The position numbers and the translations under genes are program-made. Positions 1-8,380 of a DNA stretch of 64,000 nucleotides are shown here, piece after piece (position 1 is the first letter of the stretch; every line of letters begins with the position of its first letter). Origin of the DNA: Corynebacterium sp. (GTDB lineage Bacteria; Actinomycetota; Actinomycetes; Mycobacteriales; Mycobacteriaceae); NCBI GenBank assembly GCA_030530875.1, contig JAUMUD010000006.1:1-64000 (forward strand). The letters are read 5' to 3'. A model generated the notes under the pieces. The model worked only from the letters and a program-made list of their open reading frames with translations. It was not told the origin of the DNA and ran no database searches.

Positions 1-81
1 GCAAAAAACCGAAAGTTGCATAACCCAGAATTTACACACCGCTACCAGCAGAAACACGGAAAACTAGCAACACATTCTGAC

Positions 82-192
82 CTATACCCCAACCTTGCGG
101 ACTTCCACAGCGCCGGCGGTTGGGACATGGAGGAGGCCGGTACTTAGTGCCAGGGCCATGCTGACAGAGGTGATGAGCTTCGCAGCTTTCAT
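82..192 (-). CDS. Predicted 36-residue exported peptide
   Basis: Read by eye: a 36-codon ORF starting ATG at 192 with a purine-rich GGGGAAG ribosome binding site just upstream. The product has a typical Sec signal peptide: two lysines near the N-terminus, a hydrophobic stretch (residues 6-21) and an AGA-V cleavage motif at about residue 28. Only about eight residues (VEVRKVGV) remain after cleavage. No frame stays open to the window edge after the stop, so this is either a real micro-gene or the 5' relic of a decayed exported protein. It has a plausible promoter at 230-259. No family is recognised. Confidence 0.45.
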   Translation of the reverse strand: MKAAKLITSVSMALALSTGLLHVPTAGAVEVRKVGV

Positions 193-229
193 TTTCTTCC
201 CCGATCTGAATAGCAACTTTGACAGTACG

Positions 230-259
230 AGTGTATCGAATGTGCTACATAGGGGGCAA
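230..259 (-). promoter_or_regulatory. Promoter of the 36-residue peptide
   Basis: On the minus strand TTGCCC (254-259) and TACACT (230-235) are separated by 18 bp, giving a predicted leader of about 30 nt that contains the GGGGAAG ribosome binding site. It lies downstream of the tRNA-His terminator, so the peptide gene would be an independent unit. Confidence 0.45.
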
Positions 260-268
260 GTGGATACG

Positions 269-294
269 AAAAAGGCCCCGGCCGAAGCCGGGGC
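269..294 (-). terminator. Rho-independent terminator after tRNA-His
   Basis: An 8-bp perfect GC-rich stem (275-282 with 287-294, tetraloop 283-286) is followed on the minus strand by a run of five T. It lies 15 nt beyond the 3' end of tRNA-His. Confidence 0.85.
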
Positions 295-308
295 ACAATT
301 TCACTCGG

Positions 309-382
309 GGCGACTGACGGGACTCGAACCCGCGACACCCAGAATCACAATCTGGTGCTCTACCAACTGAACTACAGTCGCC
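309..382 (-). tRNA. tRNA-His (GTG)
   Basis: A full cloverleaf on the minus strand. The anticodon loop carries GTG, the D-arm and T-arm (GTTCGAG loop) are canonical, and the acceptor stem GCGACTG pairs with CAGTCGC. The gene encodes the extra 5' G(-1) opposite discriminator C73, the identity pair specific to tRNA-His. No CCA is encoded. Confidence 0.95.
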
Positions 383-467
383 ATTGCCTTGAACTTTCCT
401 TTAACTTTTCCCGTTCAAGCAACGCTCAATAGAATAACATAGATTCTAGTATTTACCAAAACCCCTG

Positions 468-1115
468 CTAGTGGGCGCTTTCATTGGCTTTGGCAATTAA
501 GTCCTTATAACGCTGGACACTCGCGGCAGCCGCACGGTTGGCATCCTCCTTGGAGATGTCCTTAGCAGGGAAGAGAGCACGACGGTAGTAATCGAGTTCC
601 TCAATGGACTCAAGAATATCGGCCAGGGCGCGGTGCGCCAGACCCTTGACTGGGCGGCCCTCAAAGGCCTTTGGTGCCCAGCGGTTGGAGAGCTCCTTGA
701 TGGTGGAGACATCAATCATGCGGTAGTGCAGGGTCTTATCCAGTGTCGGCATGTATTCGCGAATGAAGGTGCGGTCAGTGCCAATGCTATTGCCGCACAG
801 AGGCACTGGATGCTCGCCGTCGCTATGCTTAGCCAGCAGATCCAGCACGGCCTGCTCAGCTTCCTGGATGCTTACCGTGGAGGCCTTGATTTGGTCCAGC
901 AGACCAGACTTGGTGTGCATTTCCACAACGAACTCATCCATCTGCGCAAGCTCCTCCTCGGAGGCATGCACGACCAGGTCAATACCCTCGCCCAGGACAT
1001 TGAGTTCCGCATCGGTCATCACAGCGGCGACCTCAACAATGACATGGCGGTGGGTATCCAGACCTGTCATTTCCAGGTCAATCCACATTAGGCGATTAAT
1101 ACTTTTAGGAATCAT
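468..1115 (-). CDS. orn: Oligoribonuclease
   Basis: A 3'-5' exoribonuclease of the DEDD family that degrades 2-5-nt RNA fragments (and linear dinucleotides such as pGpG) to mononucleotides in the cytoplasm. The 215-residue product has the ExoI motif [10 protein letters not shown] (D13, E15) and a C-terminal HRALADI motif that supplies the last acidic and histidine residues, and its length is close to the family norm. The start ATG directly follows the TAA stop of cmrA (TAAATG), so translation is probably coupled to that gene. The orn-cmrA pairing is also found in mycobacteria (Rv2511/Rv2509). Identification is secure. Confidence 0.96.
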   Translation of the reverse strand: MIPKSINRLMWIDLEMTGLDTHRHVIVEVAAVMTDAELNVLGEGIDLVVHASEEELAQMDEFVVEMHTKSGLLDQIKASTVSIQEAEQAVLDLLAKHSDGEHPVPLCGNSIGTDRTFIREYMPTLDKTLHYRMIDVSTIKELSNRWAPKAFEGRPVKGLAHRALADILESIEELDYYRRALFPAKDISKEDANRAAAASVQRYKDLIAKANESAH

Positions 1116-1916
1116 TTAGCTCATCTTCTTGTAGAAATGACCCATGACTGGGCTAAGAATGGCGGATGGAAGGACCTGGCTGACCACATTCATGGTTTTA
1201 CCCAGAGGACCCGGAACCACGCGGCGTCGATTAGCGCTCATAGCCTCAAGGGTTTCGCGGGAGCAGGACTCATAGGTGGTCCAGAGCCAATCCGGCACGA
1301 CCTTATCCACAATGGTCTTTTCCTCATCGGGAATCACAGCTTCACGCACAGGGCCAGGGGCCAGCAGGGTGCAGTGCACGCCAAGAGGCTTGAGCTCATA
1401 GTGCAGGGCCTCAGTAAAGGCATTGACGCCAGCCTTGGTAAGCACATAGGTGGCGTTGTTTGGAATTGGCATATTGCCAGCGGCCGAACCCACATTGCAC
1501 ACCGCACCCTCACCACGAGCAATCATGCCGGGGAGCACCGCACGGGTGAGTTCAAAAACAGCAGTGGCGTTCAAGGAGAACTGCTTGGTTTCATAATCCC
1601 AGGACTGGTCCATAAACGGGCCGAAGGAAGCAATACCGGCGGAATTAATAATGATGTTGATTTCGCGGTCCTTGATTTCCTCAATGAGGGCTGCGCGCGC
1701 ATCGGCATCCGCCAAATCACAAGGCATAACCTCAACGGATACACCGAACTTAGTTTCCAGCTCACTCGCCAGTTCGTCCAAGACTTCCTTGCGGCGAGCG
1801 ACCAAAATCAAATTATGGCTTAGCTGGGCTAGGTCTCTGGCCATCGCCCTTCCGATTCCTTGACTTGCGCCGGTAACTAGCGCGCGGGCAGTAGGGGAGG
1901 GAGAAGGCAAAGCCAT
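1116..1916 (-). CDS. cmrA: SDR-family mycolate reductase, CmrA-like
   Basis: A 266-residue short-chain dehydrogenase/reductase. The Rossmann motif TGASQGIG is at residues 15-22, NVGSAAG supplies the catalytic serine region and YVLTKAG is the Y-x3-K active site. I set the start at ATG 1916, preceded by an AAAGG ribosome binding site; an upstream extension would read through the tRNA-Arg gene. The position next to orn and the size match the corynebacterial/mycobacterial CmrA (Rv2509/NCgl2385), which reduces the beta-keto group of newly condensed mycolate to give the mature mycolic motif. The family is seen in the sequence; the specific role rests on neighbourhood and family memory. If correct, the cell makes mycolic acids. 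Confidence 0.85.
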   Translation of the reverse strand: MALPSPSPTARALVTGASQGIGRAMARDLAQLSHNLILVARRKEVLDELASELETKFGVSVEVMPCDLADADARAALIEEIKDREINIIINSAGIASFGPFMDQSWDYETKQFSLNATAVFELTRAVLPGMIARGEGAVCNVGSAAGNMPIPNNATYVLTKAGVNAFTEALHYELKPLGVHCTLLAPGPVREAVIPDEEKTIVDKVVPDWLWTTYESCSRETLEAMSANRRRVVPGPLGKTMNVVSQVLPSAILSPVMGHFYKKMS

Positions 1917-1942
1917 GAGACACCTTTCTTTGCAGGACAAAG

Positions 1943-2016
1943 CGCCCCCAGCAGGATTCGAACCCGCGACCAACCGGGTAGAAGCCGGTTGCTCTAATCC
2001 ACTGAGCTATGGAGGC
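1943..2016 (-). tRNA. tRNA-Arg (TCT)
   Basis: Cloverleaf on the minus strand: acceptor GCCTCCA pairs with TGGGGGC (one G-U pair), the anticodon is TCT, the T-loop is TTCGAAT and the discriminator is G. No CCA is encoded. A TAGAAT -10 box lies at 2025-2030, about 8 nt before the mature 5' end. It sits between the divergent cmrA and CopD-CtaG genes. Confidence 0.94.
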
Positions 2017-2055
2017 CTACGGCCATTCTACCAATTCCCGAGTAGGCTTGAAAAC

Positions 2056-4026
2056 ATGCGTGAACAAACCAGGGTTAGGCCAAGCTGGCCCCTTTACGTC
2101 TTTTTCTTCCTCGTTGCTGGCATCGTAGCAGCGGGCGTTTCCTCTATCTACCTGGGACAAAGCCTCGCCGCTCTCGGTATTCCCGATCCTGGCATTCTCA
2201 CAACCGCGGGCCTCCCGCTCATCCGCGCCGGCGCGCTCATCTTCGCCTGCCTCTCAGTCGGCAGCTTCCTGCTGTGCAGCTTCCTTGCCATCCCACGCAA
2301 AAATGGCTATCTCAGCGCCGACGGCATGATTGCCAGCGGCACCGGCTCCTTTAGTGCTCTGGCTTTCGCCATTTGCTCCCTCCTACTGGTCCCATTTTCG
2401 CTTTCCGACGTCTCCGGCCAGCCACTCTCTGCCGCCCTCGCGCCGGCCAGGTGGTCAGCAGCCATTGACCAGGTGGCGGCCGCCAGGGCCTGGGAATGGT
2501 GCGCCATTTTCGGCTTTGCCACCGCCATTCTTGCCTTTTTCTCTAAGAAGTGGATTATGCAGCCGGTCTGGCTCCTTTGTTCGCTTTTTATGCTTGTGCC
2601 TCTTGGCCTTCAGGGCCACTCGGCCAGTGGCGGTGACCATGACTATGGCACCAACTCCTATTTGCTCCACATGATTTTCATGGCCCTGTGGGTTGGCGGC
2701 CTGATGGCTGTTATTGCCCATGCGCTACGTAAGGGCCACCATTTGGACGTGGTTGTTCGTCGCTATTCCAAACTTGCCTTGGTTTCTGCCGTTGTTATGG
2801 TGTTTTCCGGCATTATTAATGTGCTGGTCCGCATTAGTCCTTCGGATCTTTTTAATAGCTCCTATGGGCACCTGATTATTATCAAGACCATTATTGTGCT
2901 GGTCGTGATTGTCATTGGCTATATTCACCGCGAAATCAGCATTCCCCACCTGAAGGATCGCCCGCGCACCTTCGTCCGCATTGCCGTTGGTGAGGTTGTG
3001 CTCATGGCGGTCATTATGGCCATTGGTGTGGCCCTTGGTCGCACGCCTCCGCCACCGCCACGCATTAATGAAATCAACAATATGATTGTTGAGATTGGCT
3101 ATGAGCTTCATAAGGCCCCAACCTTCTGGAATGTGTGGACCATGTGGCGCTTTGACCTCATCTTTGGTTCCATGGCCATTATCTTTGCCGCCCTCTATAT
3201 ATGGGGCGTTATTAAGGTGCGTAAGCTCGGTGGTTCCTGGCCTGTTAACCGCACCGTTTGGTGGCTCATTGGTTGCTTGATGCTGGGTCTTACCATGTGC
3301 TCGGGTATTGGCATGTACATGCCAGCCATGTTCTCTGTCCACATGGTTGGGCACATGATTCTTTCCATGTTCGTGCCAGTGCCGCTGGTTTTGGGTGCGC
3401 CTTTTACCCTAATCAAGGAAGCTAATCCCGCCAATCCCGAGCGCCCTGGCTTGCATGAGTGGACTGAACAACTAACGAACAATAGGTTCATTGCTTTTAT
3501 TACCCATCCGGCTTTCAATACCATTCAGTTCCTGATCTTCTTCTATGCGCTGTATCTGCAGAGCATCTATACCGTGGCCATCTCCCAACACGCTGGTCAC
3601 CTGGCCATGAACCTGCTTTTTATCCTTTCTGGCTATGTCTATTTCTGGGAACTCATTGGTGCCGACCCTGTGCCAACCAGGAGGAATCCAGCTATTCGCG
3701 CTATCTGGCTTACCGCCTCGCTGCCAATGCACATGTTCTTTGGCGTGGCATTGATGCAGATGACGGCCATTCTTGGCTATGATTTCTATTCTTCCCTTGG
3801 CCTGCCATGGAATATTGATTTGCTTAGTGACCAGAATGTTGGCGGTGGTGTTGCCTGGGGTATGGGTCAATTCCCACTGGTTTTGGTCTATATCGTCGTT
3901 ATGCGCCAGTGGTACCTCTTCGGCAAGAAGGAAAATGCCGACTACGACAAGCGTGCTGAGGAGACAAATGATGCCGAACTCAGGGCTTATAATGAAATGC
4001 TACAAAAAATGAGCCGACGTCGCTAG
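2056..4026 (+). CDS. CopD-CtaG fusion membrane protein (cytochrome oxidase assembly / copper)
   Basis: A polytopic membrane protein of 656 residues. The N-terminal half contains many hydrophobic helices and a CopD-like copper-resistance segment (around LLHMIFMALWVGGL, where conserved His and Trp residues lie in membrane helices). The C-terminal half matches the CtaG / caa3-oxidase assembly family, with membrane-embedded His motifs such as HMVGHMILSMFVPVPL and LPMHMFFGVAL. It is likely to help deliver copper to the aa3 cytochrome oxidase in the plasma membrane. The start at ATG 2056 is supported by TAGGCT at 2043-2048, exactly 7 nt upstream, implying a leaderless transcript. The last ~35 residues are charged and cytosolic. 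Substrate and direction of copper movement cannot be told from sequence. Confidence 0.85.
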   Translation: MREQTRVRPSWPLYVFFFLVAGIVAAGVSSIYLGQSLAALGIPDPGILTTAGLPLIRAGALIFACLSVGSFLLCSFLAIPRKNGYLSADGMIASGTGSFSALAFAICSLLLVPFSLSDVSGQPLSAALAPARWSAAIDQVAAARAWEWCAIFGFATAILAFFSKKWIMQPVWLLCSLFMLVPLGLQGHSASGGDHDYGTNSYLLHMIFMALWVGGLMAVIAHALRKGHHLDVVVRRYSKLALVSAVVMVFSGIINVLVRISPSDLFNSSYGHLIIIKTIIVLVVIVIGYIHREISIPHLKDRPRTFVRIAVGEVVLMAVIMAIGVALGRTPPPPPRINEINNMIVEIGYELHKAPTFWNVWTMWRFDLIFGSMAIIFAALYIWGVIKVRKLGGSWPVNRTVWWLIGCLMLGLTMCSGIGMYMPAMFSVHMVGHMILSMFVPVPLVLGAPFTLIKEANPANPERPGLHEWTEQLTNNRFIAFITHPAFNTIQFLIFFYALYLQSIYTVAISQHAGHLAMNLLFILSGYVYFWELIGADPVPTRRNPAIRAIWLTASLPMHMFFGVALMQMTAILGYDFYSSLGLPWNIDLLSDQNVGGGVAWGMGQFPLVLVYIVVMRQWYLFGKKENADYDKRAEETNDAELRAYNEMLQKMSRRR

Positions 4027-4045
4027 GATGCGATACTCACCTAAG

Positions 4046-4085
4046 ATTGCCTGTGGATAACTTGCTCTATCCACAGGCAATTTTC
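4046..4085 (+). terminator. Terminator after the CopD-CtaG gene
   Basis: A perfect 14-bp stem (4046-4059 with 4068-4081, 8-nt loop) runs into TTTT. The core contains TGTGGATA/TATCCACA, which resembles a DnaA box on each arm, but the isolated hairpin with a T-run argues for termination. Confidence 0.75.
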
Positions 4086-4174
4086 GATCTTGCCCCATGG
4101 GCTTGCGTTGACTGTCAGAATTATTCCAACTGCAGCAACCGCTGCAGGGTCCATCTCTAAATAGAGGAGTGATT

Positions 4175-4564
4175 ATGACACGCAATGTGTTCACTATGGT
4201 TGGCAAGGTCTGTTCTGACCCCAGCCTCCGCCTCATAGGCGAGGAGAAAACTCCCGTCGTCAAATTCCGCATGGTTTCGACCAGACGCCGTTTTGATATC
4301 GAAGCCAATGAGTGGGTCGAATGCGACCACATATGGGTAACCGCCGAAGCCTGGGAAACCATGGCCGAGCATGTCTACAAGTCCATCGAAAAGGGCATGA
4401 AGGTTGTTGCCCAGGGTGTACTCCGTAGCGAGGAATACCGTGATGAGGCCGGCATAGACCGAACCGCCATAAATCTGCGCCTTAACCACCTCGGCCCAGA
4501 TATTCGCCATTACAACATCACCGCACACCGTCTTGCTGATCGTGAAGTAAAGGAGGAATCATGA
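4175..4564 (+). CDS. SSB-like OB-fold protein, first of a tandem pair
   Basis: A 129-residue single-stranded-DNA-binding (OB-fold) protein. The pattern NVFTMVGKV...PVVKFRMVSTRR...WVTAEAWETMAEHV...GMKVVAQGVLRSEEY is characteristic of SSB, including the aromatic/tryptophan positions that stack on DNA. It ends directly after the fold (REVKEES) and lacks the acidic, Phe-terminated tail through which housekeeping SSB recruits repair proteins. I prefer ATG 4175 over the in-frame GTG at 4169 because GAGGAG at 4164-4169 is correctly spaced for 4175. Its stop overlaps the next gene's start by 4 nt. It is probably the counterpart of the accessory mycobacterial SsbB (Rv2478c), which also lies near ettA. 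Confidence 0.85.
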   Translation: MTRNVFTMVGKVCSDPSLRLIGEEKTPVVKFRMVSTRRRFDIEANEWVECDHIWVTAEAWETMAEHVYKSIEKGMKVVAQGVLRSEEYRDEAGIDRTAINLRLNHLGPDIRHYNITAHRLADREVKEES

Positions 4565-5040
4565 GCAAGAATCTCTTCACCATCGTCGGCTCCCTTGGAA
4601 CCGAACCAGTCCTGAGAAGAGTAGGGGAGGATAAGACCCCGGTCACCAATTTCCGACTCTGCTCCTCACGCCGCTATTTCAATGTCGAAACCTCTGATTG
4701 GGAGGAAAAAGACAAGGTCTGGGTAACAGCCGAGGTCTGGGGCCCAATGGCAGAACGCGTAGCATCCTGTCTTAATGTGGGCATGCAGGTTATTGCCACC
4801 GGCACCATACGCACCGAAGAGTACACCGACGAGAATGGCTCCAAGCGCATATCCGTGCGCTACCGTGTGGCAAATATTGCCCCGGATACCAAGTACTACA
4901 TGGTCAAAACCTACGTGCCAGCTCAGGAGCTCGGTGGCGAAACCCCCGAGGGCTATGTGGAGTTCCAGCCTAAGGAACCGCCCACAAAGTCCAAGGCGAC
5001 CAAGGTTGTCAACGCCTCCCCAGCAAAAGGAGTCGCATAA
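4561..5040 (+). CDS. SSB-like OB-fold protein, second of a tandem pair
   Basis: A 159-residue paralogue of the preceding gene. The frameworks align throughout: LFTIVGSLGTEP / PVTNFRLCSSRRYFNVE / KVWVTAEVWGPMAERV / GMQVIATGTIRTEEYTDE. After the OB fold (about residues 1-118) comes a roughly 40-residue Lys/Pro-rich basic tail ending KGVA, not the acidic tip of canonical SSB. It is translated from an ATGA overlap with an AAGGAGG ribosome binding site inside the upstream gene, so the two proteins are likely co-produced and may form mixed tetramers. Known SSBs of this class act in DNA repair or stress; the specific role here is inference. Confidence 0.85.
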   Translation: MSKNLFTIVGSLGTEPVLRRVGEDKTPVTNFRLCSSRRYFNVETSDWEEKDKVWVTAEVWGPMAERVASCLNVGMQVIATGTIRTEEYTDENGSKRISVRYRVANIAPDTKYYMVKTYVPAQELGGETPEGYVEFQPKEPPTKSKATKVVNASPAKGVA

Positions 5041-5067
5041 GGACTGTGGGTAAGTTAGTATTCTTCT

Positions 5068-6486
5068 GTGCCTACTAACTTTTTCAGTCCGATCTTCGCA
5101 CTGGCTGTTTCCCTGTGCAGCCAGCATTTAGGCACACCCGAAGTCTGTACCGAAATCATGCAGCCCATGGTCGGAACGGCACAAGTACCTTATTCTCCAC
5201 AGGCGAGTTTCCGCGCGGATCTTTCCTCCCTACCTCTTATCCCAGCCGATTTTCAGGCCCCAGAAAAAGTCGCCCTGCGCACTAATACTTCTACCTACAA
5301 CGCACTTTATGAGTTCGCCCTTGACCGTGGCCGTGTTGCTGCGCGCCTGCGCACCGGCGGCCCCTGGCACCTCGTACTGCTGCCCGAGCGCATCCAAGGT
5401 CAAATCACCGCCATTTCCGCCGATGATGATGAGCTAGCCCTCATCGGTGTCAATGGCTGGATTTACACCATGGATAATATTTTCTCCGAGTCCTCCAAAT
5501 GGAATGTCACCAATTTCTGGGGTGCACCATTTTGGACCGCGCCGGGCCGTGCCCTTCCCGTTGGTACCGTGGACTGGGATTATTCGGTCAATAATAAGCA
5601 GTGGGATGGCTATACCCTTGATATTGTGGGCAAGCAGCACTCCGTTGGTGGTGCCCGCATGACCATGATTACTGCCCTCCGTGGTGATGGCACCGACATT
5701 GTCATGGTCGACCCATGGCTCTACAATGACGACTCCTACCGCGTACCAGCAGCCCTGAACGGTACTTTCAAAGCGGCGGCTATTTCCAGCTCTGCTTCCA
5801 CTATCTTTGTCACTGATACCACCGGGCACCGTTTTGTCCGTGTCTGGGACTTCGACCGCTCCGGGGCTGATATTGCTTTCTTCCGTTCAGAGTGGGTCGA
5901 CCGTGGCTTCCCATCCACCATGAGCCGTGCTCGCGAGTTTTGGGACCCACGCACCGCAGCCCAGGTTCTTCCTGTTCCGGGTTGGTTGCAGTTGCCGGCC
6001 ATTCCTGGCCAGGCCACTACCCAAATCAGCATCAGTACCGATACACCCCGTGAGCGTTACTTGCGTGTCGAGGGCATTAATAATGGTCGTACCGGCTATT
6101 GGGAGATGGTGATTCCCGTTGCTGAGATTGAGACCGAGAAGCTCCAGCCACATAGCTGGACCTTTATCCCCACTGATCTTCCTTTGACCGCGCCACTTAC
6201 TGTTGATGGCCCAATTCAACAGACTGAGCCACGCGGGCCACATCTTAAAACCCTTCTTTGGGGCAAGCTTCTTGACATCCCTCATTTCGACTTGCGCTCC
6301 GATCGACTCCAGGTCACCTGGGGTGGTCAAGATCTGACCCTCTATACTATTGATGGTATGCGCCAAAATTGGGCAAGCAATGAACTTAATAACACCTGGC
6401 GCATTATGGGTGGCGCTCTTGATATTAATGGGGTAAAGAAACCTGTTACTATGCTTGTTAGTGAATCCGGCCTCATTGCATTCTAG
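5068..6486 (+). CDS. Conserved-type exported protein of unknown function
   Basis: A 472-residue protein of no family I recognise. The N-terminus has a short hydrophobic segment (SPIFALAVSLCS), and extracytoplasmic location is plausible but the signal is atypical. The rest is rich in Trp, Tyr, Gly and Asp with alternating hydrophobic stretches such as ALIGVNGWIYTMDN, TIFVTDTTGHRFVRVWDF and VTWGGQDLTLYTIDG. This suggests a beta-propeller or other all-beta fold (inference). The GTG start at 5068 is supported by TAGTAT at 5056-5061 lying 6 nt upstream (leaderless type). It is followed 11 nt later by ettA, probably in one operon. Confidence 0.7.
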   Translation: MPTNFFSPIFALAVSLCSQHLGTPEVCTEIMQPMVGTAQVPYSPQASFRADLSSLPLIPADFQAPEKVALRTNTSTYNALYEFALDRGRVAARLRTGGPWHLVLLPERIQGQITAISADDDELALIGVNGWIYTMDNIFSESSKWNVTNFWGAPFWTAPGRALPVGTVDWDYSVNNKQWDGYTLDIVGKQHSVGGARMTMITALRGDGTDIVMVDPWLYNDDSYRVPAALNGTFKAAAISSSASTIFVTDTTGHRFVRVWDFDRSGADIAFFRSEWVDRGFPSTMSRAREFWDPRTAAQVLPVPGWLQLPAIPGQATTQISISTDTPRERYLRVEGINNGRTGYWEMVIPVAEIETEKLQPHSWTFIPTDLPLTAPLTVDGPIQQTEPRGPHLKTLLWGKLLDIPHFDLRSDRLQVTWGGQDLTLYTIDGMRQNWASNELNNTWRIMGGALDINGVKKPVTMLVSESGLIAF

Positions 6487-6497
6487 AGAGAGGATAT

Positions 6498-8168
6498 ATG
6501 GGCGAATTTATTTATACGATGAAGAATGTGCGTAAGGCACATGGCGATAAGGTCATTCTTGATAATGTGACCATGGCTTTTTACCCAGGCGCCAAGATTG
6601 GTGTTGTTGGTCCTAACGGCGCTGGTAAGTCTTCCATCCTGAAGATTATGGCTGGTATTGATCAGCCTTCCAATGGTGAAGCCTTCCTTGATCCAGGTGC
6701 CACCGTGGGCATCCTGCTCCAGGAGCCACCACTGAATGAAGAAAAGACCGTCCGCGAAAATGTGGAAGAGGGTCTTGGTGAGATCTTCGAAAAGAAGCAG
6801 CGTTTCGAGCAGATCGCTGAGGAGATGGCCACCAATTACACCGATGAGCTCATGGAAGAAATGGGCAAGCTCCAGGAGGAGCTCGATGCCGCCGATGCTT
6901 GGGAAGTTGATTCCAAGATCGACCAGGCTCTCGAGGCTCTGCGCTGCCCACCATCTGATGAGCCTGTGACTCACCTGTCCGGTGGTGAGCGCCGCCGTGT
7001 GGCTCTGGCTAAGCTCCTGCTTTCCGAGCCTGACCTCCTTCTTCTTGACGAGCCTACTAACCACCTCGACGCTGAGTCGGTTTTGTGGCTCGAGCAGCAC
7101 CTGGCCACCTACAAGGGTGCTGTGCTTGCTGTTACCCACGACCGTTACTTCCTCGACCACGTTGCTCAGTGGATCTGCGAGGTTGACCGCGGCAAGCTTT
7201 ACCCATATGAGGGTAATTACTCCACCTATCTGGAGAAGAAGGCAGAGCGTCTCGAGGTCGCAGGTAAGAAGGACCAGAAACTCCAGAAGCGCCTGAAGGA
7301 CGAGCTCGCCTGGGTTCGCTCCGGTGCTAAGGCCCGTCAGGCCAAGAACCGCGCCCGTCTCCAGCGCTATGAAGAGATGGTTGCTGAGGCTGAGCAGTAC
7401 AAGAAGCTCGATTTCGAAGAAATCCAGATCCCAACCCCACCACGCCTGGGCAACCAGGTTGTGGAGGTTGAGCACCTGGTCAAGGGCTTCGATGGTCGCG
7501 TGCTCATCAATGACCTTTCCTTCACCCTGCCACGTAACGGCATTGTTGGTGTGATTGGTCCTAATGGTGTGGGTAAGTCCACCCTCTTCAAGACCATTGT
7601 TGGTCTCGAGGAGCCAGATTCCGGCACCGTGAAGATCGGCCAGACCGTGAAGCTGTCCTATGTGGACCAGAACCGTGAGAACATCGACCCAGAGAAGACT
7701 GTCTGGGAAGTTGTTTCCGATGGCCTGGACTACATCATCGTCGGTCAGAACGAAATGCCATCCCGTGCTTATCTCTCTGCCTTTGGTTTCAAGGGCCCAG
7801 ATCAGCAGAAGCCATCTAAGGTTCTTTCCGGTGGTGAGCGTAACCGTCTGAACCTGGCTCTGACCCTCAAGCAGGGCGGCAACCTGATTCTGCTTGACGA
7901 GCCAACCAACGACCTCGACGTTGAGACCCTGGGCTCCCTGGAAAATGCTCTCCAGAAGTTCCCAGGCTGTGCTGTGGTTATTTCCCACGACCGTTGGTTC
8001 CTCGACCGTACCTGTACCCACATCCTTGCGTGGGAAGGTAACTTCGAGGAGGGCAAGTGGTTCTGGTTCGAGGGCAACTTCGAAGAGTACGAGAAGAACA
8101 AGGTCGAGCGTCTCGGCCCTGACGCTGCTCGTCCAAGCCGCGTCACCCACCGCAAGCTCACCCGCTAG
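6498..8168 (+). CDS. ettA: Energy-dependent translational throttle protein EttA (ABC-F)
   Basis: A cytosolic ABC-F ATPase of 556 residues with two nucleotide-binding domains and no membrane segment. Domain 1 has Walker A GPNGAGKSS, signature LSGGERRRVALAKLL and Walker B LLLLDEPTNHLD. Domain 2 has GPNGVGKSTL, LSGGERNRLNLALTL and LILLDEPTNDLD. The inter-domain linker (about residues 240-320) is basic and helical, as in EttA, which binds the ribosomal E site and gates the first elongation step according to ATP/ADP ratio. Length and motifs fit EttA rather than resistance-type ABC-F proteins. The ribosome binding site is AGAGAGG. Confidence 0.95.
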   Translation: MGEFIYTMKNVRKAHGDKVILDNVTMAFYPGAKIGVVGPNGAGKSSILKIMAGIDQPSNGEAFLDPGATVGILLQEPPLNEEKTVRENVEEGLGEIFEKKQRFEQIAEEMATNYTDELMEEMGKLQEELDAADAWEVDSKIDQALEALRCPPSDEPVTHLSGGERRRVALAKLLLSEPDLLLLDEPTNHLDAESVLWLEQHLATYKGAVLAVTHDRYFLDHVAQWICEVDRGKLYPYEGNYSTYLEKKAERLEVAGKKDQKLQKRLKDELAWVRSGAKARQAKNRARLQRYEEMVAEAEQYKKLDFEEIQIPTPPRLGNQVVEVEHLVKGFDGRVLINDLSFTLPRNGIVGVIGPNGVGKSTLFKTIVGLEEPDSGTVKIGQTVKLSYVDQNRENIDPEKTVWEVVSDGLDYIIVGQNEMPSRAYLSAFGFKGPDQQKPSKVLSGGERNRLNLALTLKQGGNLILLDEPTNDLDVETLGSLENALQKFPGCAVVISHDRWFLDRTCTHILAWEGNFEEGKWFWFEGNFEEYEKNKVERLGPDAARPSRVTHRKLTR

Positions 8169-8200
8169 TACCACCTAGCACCTCGCCACCAACTCGCTCT

Positions 8201-8228
8201 CGACCCGCTGTTAGCGACCCGCTGTTAG
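8201..8228 (+). repeat. 14-bp tandem direct repeat
   Basis: CGACCCGCTGTTAG occurs twice back to back (8201-8214, 8215-8228) in the spacer after ettA, just before that gene's terminator. It looks like a local slippage duplication. Confidence 0.8.
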
Positions 8229-8282
8229 CGCATTGCTTACCTGCGGCTTACCCGCGCGGTTGAGGGTTTGGTGAGAGTTTTC

Positions 8283-8310
8283 GGGCGATCCTCCGGGGTC
8301 GCCCTTTTAT
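8283..8310 (+). terminator. Terminator after ettA
   Basis: Stem GGGCGA/TCGCCC (8283-8288, 8299-8304) with a 10-nt loop is followed by TTTT. It separates ettA from the thioesterase gene. Confidence 0.75.
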
Positions 8311-8380
8311 TTTGCTTGGGAAATAATAATCTTTCTTTCGCTCACTCGGGTTGAGGTATATTTGGGCTAAGATGGATTCT

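Noticed and set aside
95..370. A 91-codon plus-strand frame at the left end
   Set aside because: It runs through the terminator and antisense of tRNA-His, giving the tell-tale TGLEPATPRI sequence seen when tRNA genes are translated.
1915..2055. N-terminal extension of the CopD-CtaG gene
   Set aside because: This part translates tRNA-Arg antisense (PAGFEPATNRVEAG); the leaderless promoter fixes the start at 2056.
4046..4085. DnaA-box-like TGTGGATA repeats as a possible replication origin
   Set aside because: Only two inverted copies, forming the arms of a hairpin with a T-run; no dnaA/dnaN neighbourhood and no AT-rich unwinding region.
6483..8174. A 563-codon open frame antisense to ettA
   Set aside because: It mirrors ettA codon by codon, has a composition rich in Leu/Val/Gly produced by the sense codon bias, and shows no domain. 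EttA on the plus strand is certain.
8201..8228. Tandem 14-bp repeat as start of a CRISPR or iteron array
   Set aside because: Only two copies without spacers, and no cas or replication genes in the window.
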